64,000 bases of DNA from Megaleporinus macrocephalus (Eukaryota > Chordata > Actinopteri > Characiformes > Anostomidae): NCBI GenBank assembly GCA_021613375.1, contig CM038702.1, positions 25,966,349-26,030,348 on the forward strand, in the 5' to 3' direction. Made by a program: the position numbers and the translations under genes. The notes under the pieces were generated by a model. It saw nothing but the letters and a program-made list of their open reading frames with translations, had not been told where the DNA came from and made no database searches. Positions 60,555-64,000 of the stretch are shown in pieces; the stretch's first letter is position 1, and every line of letters starts with the position of its first letter.

Positions 60555-61530
60555 TAGGAATATGCTGTGAGCCAGATTCAAAACACAGACAATGTAGGAA
60601 CTCAGCCACAAGCATATATAATATAGGGGCTCAGGGACAGGAAGCAAATCATATATGGGATCAGCCACCGGACACAGACAATATAGACACAGCACACAGA
60701 CAATATAGGAACTGAGGCACAGACAATATAGACACAGCACACAGACAATATAGGAACTGAGGCACAGACAATATAGACACAGCACACAGACAATATAGGG
60801 GCTCAGGCACAGGACACAGACAATATAGGGGCTTAGGCACAGAGAATATAGAGGCTCATGCAGGCACAGAACACAAAGAATATAGGGGCTCAGGCACAGG
60901 ACACAGAGAATATAGGGGCTCAGGCACAGGACACAGAGAATATAGGGGCTCAGGCACAGGACACAGAGAATATAGGGGCTCAGGCACAGGACACAGACAA
61001 TATAGGAACTCAGGCACAGACAATATAGACACAGCACACAGGCAATATAGGGGCTCAGGCACAGGACACAGACAATGTAGGGGCTTAGGCACAGAGAATA
61101 TAGAGGCTCATGCAGGCACAGAACACAAAGAATATAGGGGCTCAGGCACAGGACACAGAGAATATAGGGACTCAGGCACAGGACACAGACAATATAGGGG
61201 CTCAGGCACAGGACACAGACAATATAGGAACTCAGGCACAGACAATATAGACACAGCACACAGGCAATATAGGGGCTCAGGCACAGGACACAGACAATGT
61301 AGGGGCTTAGGCACAGAGAATATAGAGGCTCATGCAGGCACAGAACACAAAAAATATAGGGGCTCAGGCACAGGACACAGAGAATATAGGGACTCAGGCA
61401 CAGGACACAGAGAATATAGGGGCTCAGGCACAGGACACAGAGAATATAGGGGCTCAGGCACAGGACACAGAGAATATAGGGGCTCAGACAGAGGGCACAG
61501 ACAATATAGGGGCTTAGACCCAGGACACAG
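60555..61530. repeat. 30-bp minisatellite with higher-order structure
   Basis: The unit is about CTCAGGCACAGGACACAGAG plus AATATAGGGG, with shorter variants (GACAATATAGACACAGCACA). The block GAGGCTCATGCAGG occurs at 60851, 61103 and 61325, so composite units of 252 and 222 bases are tandemly duplicated; they differ by one 30-bp unit. Because 30 is divisible by three and the units lack stops, frames on both strands stay open (a 256-residue - frame at 60489-61259). There is no sign of a real gene. Confidence 0.96.
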
Positions 61531-61949
61531 ATAATGCTGTTCTTAGTTTTTATTAGTAGCTAAATATCACTAATCATTCAGATAAGATACTTACTATCTC
61601 ATTTTCTATCTGTAACTAAGTAGCTAAGATTATTATTTTAGCTATCAAACTAACATTAAAATCATTCATTTGATGTAAGGTTTTTATGTGATACAGTATT
61701 TTATCACAGTGGATTGTTGTTTCTTTTAAACTTATGAATGCAATGCTTTTTTCATGCTTTGTGTTACCAAAATAAAACAGTGGTTACAAAAATACAAATT
61801 TTCTGAATACATGATAAAATATTTTTTTATTAAGTACACTGTCATCCAGGTGTACATTTTAATAAATGTAATTATTAAAGATTGAATTGAGAACAGATTA
61901 AATCAGATATTTGTTTTTGGTCCTCTTCTAAAGCTGGTAAAATAGGGGG
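61531..61949. other. Short spacer between two minisatellites
   Basis: AT-rich, no recognisable feature. Confidence 0.5.
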
Positions 61950-63176
61950 CATGGTGGTGTAGTGGTCAGCACGGTGTTGTAGTGGTTAGTACGGTGGTGT
62001 AGTGGTTAGTACGGTGGTGTAGTGGTCAGTGCGGTGTTGTAGTGGTTAGTACGGTGGTGTAGTGGTCAGCACGGTGTTGTAGTGGTTAGTACGGTGGTGT
62101 AGTGGTCAGCACGGTGTTGTAGTGGTTAGTACGGTGGTGTAGTGGTTAGTACGGTGGTGTAGTGGTTAGTATGGTGGTGTAGTGGTCAGCACGGTGTTGT
62201 AGTGGTTAGTACGGTGGTGTAGTGGTTAGTACGGTGGTGTAGTGGTTAGTACGGTGTTGTAGTGGTCAGCACGGTGTTGTAGTGGTTAGTACGGTGGTGT
62301 AGTGGTTAGTACGGTGGTGTAGTGGTTAGTACGGTGTTGTAGTGGTTAGTACGGTGGTGTAGTGGTCAGCGCGGTGTTGTAGTGGTCAGTGCGGTGTTGT
62401 AGTGGTTAGTACGGTGGTGTAGTGGTTAGTACGGTGTTGTAGTGGTCAGTATGGTGGTGTAGTGGTTAGTAAGGTGGTGTAGTGGTTAGTACGGTGTTGT
62501 AGTGGTTAGTACGGTGGTGTAGTGGTTAGTACGGGGGTGTAGTGGTCAGCGCGGTGTTGTAGTGGTTAGTACGGTGTTGTAGTGGTTAGTACGGTGGTGT
62601 AGTGGTTAGTAAGGTGGTGTAGTGGTTAGTACGGTGTTGTAGTGGTTAGTACGGTGGTGTAGTGGTTAGTACGGTGGTGTAGTGGTCAGTGCGGTGTTGT
62701 AGTGGTTAGTACGGTGGTGTAGTGGTTAGTACGGTGGTGTAGTGGTTAGTACGGTGTTGTAGTGGTTAGTACGGTGGTGTAGTGGTTAGTAAGGTGGTGT
62801 AGTGGTTAGTACGGTGGTGTAGTGGTTAGTAAGGTGGTGTAGTGGTTAGTACGGTGTTGTAGTGGTTAGTACGGTGGTGTAGTGGTTAGTACGGTGGTGT
62901 AGTGGTCAGTACGGTGTTGTAGTGGTTAGTACGGTGGTGTAGTTGTTAGTACGGTGGTGTAGTGGTCAGTGCGGTGTTGTAGTGGTTAGTACGGTGGTGT
63001 AGTGGTTAGTACGGTGGTGTAGTGATCAGCGCGGTGTTGTAGTGGTTAGTACGGTGGTGTAGTGGTCAGCACGGAGGTGTAATGGTCAGCACGGTGGTGT
63101 AGTGGTTAGTACGGTGGTGTAGTGGTCAGCACGGAGGTGTAATGGTCAGCACGGTGGTGTAGTGGTCAGCACTGTC
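61950..63176. repeat. 20-bp minisatellite derived from a SINE head, about 61 units
   Basis: Units of exactly 20 bases, AGTGGTTAGTACGGTGGTGT, alternate with AGTGGTCAGCACGGTGTTGT and mixed forms, without slip for 1.2 kb. The same words form the first 20-30 bases of the SINE that begins at its right edge (GGTGGTGTAGTGGTCAGCAC). Confidence 0.97.
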
Positions 63177-63455
63177 TCCTCACAGTAAGACGTTCCGGGA
63201 TGGATTCCCGGTCCAGGTCGTTCTGTGTGGAGTGTGTATGTTCTCCCCGTGCCTGAGTGGGTTTCCTCTGGGTACTCCAGTTTCCTCCCACAGTCTAAAC
63301 ACATGCATGTTAGGTAGATCATTCACTCTAAACTGTGTGTGCGCGACTGTGTGTTGACCCAAGCCTGGGTATTTGGTGAGAGTTGTGTCAGGAAGGGCAT
63401 CTGACGTAAAACAGTTGACTCGTGTGTTGACCCCTGTAGATGGAAAAAAGCCTAA
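63155..63455 (+). mobile_element. V-SINE (DANA-like), tRNA-derived
   Basis: GTAGTGGTCAGCACTGTCTC is the tRNA-like head with the A-box. GGATGGATTCCCGGTCC contains the B-box-like region. The conserved V-SINE body follows: TTCTGTGTGGAGTGTGTATG, TTCTCCCCGTGCCTGAGTGG, GTTTCCTC, TCCTCCCACAGTCTAAACAC. The distal part has GGAAGGGCATCTGACGTAAA and GTTGACCCCTGTAGATGG, matching the DANA order seen in zebrafish. The 60-residue - frame at 63180-63362 is inside it. Confidence 0.85.
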
Positions 63456-63604
63456 AGACGTGTGTAAAATGCATTTGAACCCTTTTGGTCTTAAGCCCTC
63501 AAATCTGAATTATACCCTATAATGACATGTTTGAATTTAATATAAAAATAGAAGAATGCTTTTTCATGTCATACAGAAGCAGTCTAAAAAGGTAGCACTT
63601 AACA

Positions 63605-63660
63605 CAACACCACTGGTTCTACTAAAGAACTGTTGAAGAACCATTTTTTAAAGTGTAAAT
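63605..63660. repeat. Short interspersed GGTTCT..GAACC repeat
   Basis: GGTTCTACTAAAGAACTGTT then GAAGAACCATTTTTTAAAG. It is of the same type as 41360-41460 and 5190-5240. Confidence 0.4.
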
Positions 63661-63938
63661 GGATTTCAACCTTTTTTTGTGCATACATTAATGCTGTCAT
63701 ATCAAAACCCTTGAGGACACCAGTTGCTCTTTGCAGTGTGAGAATAGTTTGTGATGAATGGGCCAACAGAAACTATGCATACATTAAAGTTAACCATGTT
63801 TTTTCTTTTCTATTATAGTCACTGTTTCAGAGAGAGCTTTTGTTACTACAGCACTGATATGATTCACTGGGTTCAACAGAATTATTTTTGACCACCATCT
63901 GTGTGCCAAAAATCACTTTCTTATTTGTTCTTCCCCAG

Positions 63939-64000
63939 TCTGTAGTGGACATGGTGAGAACAGGTGGATAGACTGTGTGAGGTGCTGGAAATGTAATCAG
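63939..64000 (+). CDS. Possible exon start, cysteine-rich, cut by the window edge
   Basis: A good acceptor (TTATTTGTTCTTCCCCAG, ending 63938) is followed, in phase 1, by a frame that stays open to the last base: CSGHGENRWIDCVRCWKCNQ. The four Cys (C-x11-C-x2-C-x2-C) suggest an extracellular cysteine-rich module, but 20 residues are too few to name a family. The other two frames contain stops. An alternative is chance. Confidence 0.25.

Noticed and set aside
60489..61259. 256-residue Cys/Leu/Tyr-rich - strand frame
   Set aside because: It lies wholly in the 30-bp minisatellite; a 30-bp period without stops keeps frames open by arithmetic, and there is no promoter, splice or domain support.

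Overview
The window is vertebrate nuclear DNA, most likely from an otophysan teleost (zebrafish, characin or catfish group). It has GT-AG split genes, long AT-rich introns and spacers, many CA/TA/CT microsatellites, a V-SINE related to zebrafish DANA, fish-type L2/CR1 LINE tails, Tc1-like and hAT-like DNA transposons, and a long fold-back repeat that I associate from memory with characins and catfishes. The order-level placement is inference.

Only two protein genes are well supported, both in the first 6 kb. The 3' end of hcls1 (HS1, cortactin family; + strand, six exons, 1-2639) carries the coiled/charged region, the proline-rich and tyrosine-motif linker and the C-terminal SH3 domain. The complete small gene llph (LLP homolog, nucleolar; - strand, coding exons 4820-5033 and 3762-3928, with a probable 5' untranslated exon near 5990) lies tail-to-tail with it. 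A decayed BED-finger hAT transposon sits in the llph coding intron, and an inverted repeat sits in its 5' intron.

From 6 to 64 kb I find no complete gene. This part is a mosaic of mobile elements: a 5'-truncated LINE at 9.5-10.7 kb, a non-autonomous hAT at 18.5-19.3 kb, Tc1 relics at 26, 33, 36.6 and 50.3 kb, a solo LTR at 37.15-37.82 kb inserted in one of them, a 346-bp hAT MITE at 44.9 kb, a LINE relic at 57 kb and a V-SINE at 63.2 kb. It also holds at least six tandem arrays: 14.3-15.0, 29.0-32.1, 46.98-47.14, 47.2-48.5, 60.6-61.5 and 61.95-63.18 kb. Several long translated frames in these arrays come only from the repeat having no stop codon.

Signals not explained by this mosaic are: a compact promoter-like module at 42.37-42.50 kb (perfect RFX X-box, CCAAT, CACGTG, TATA-like box, then an ATG); a second TATA-type promoter at 12.0-12.2 kb; a THAP zinc-finger exon at about 36 kb on the - strand; and a cysteine-rich open frame behind a good splice acceptor that runs off the right edge. 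The clearest evolutionary observation is that the 1.2-kb, 20-bp array at 62-63 kb is built from the tRNA-like head of the adjacent SINE.
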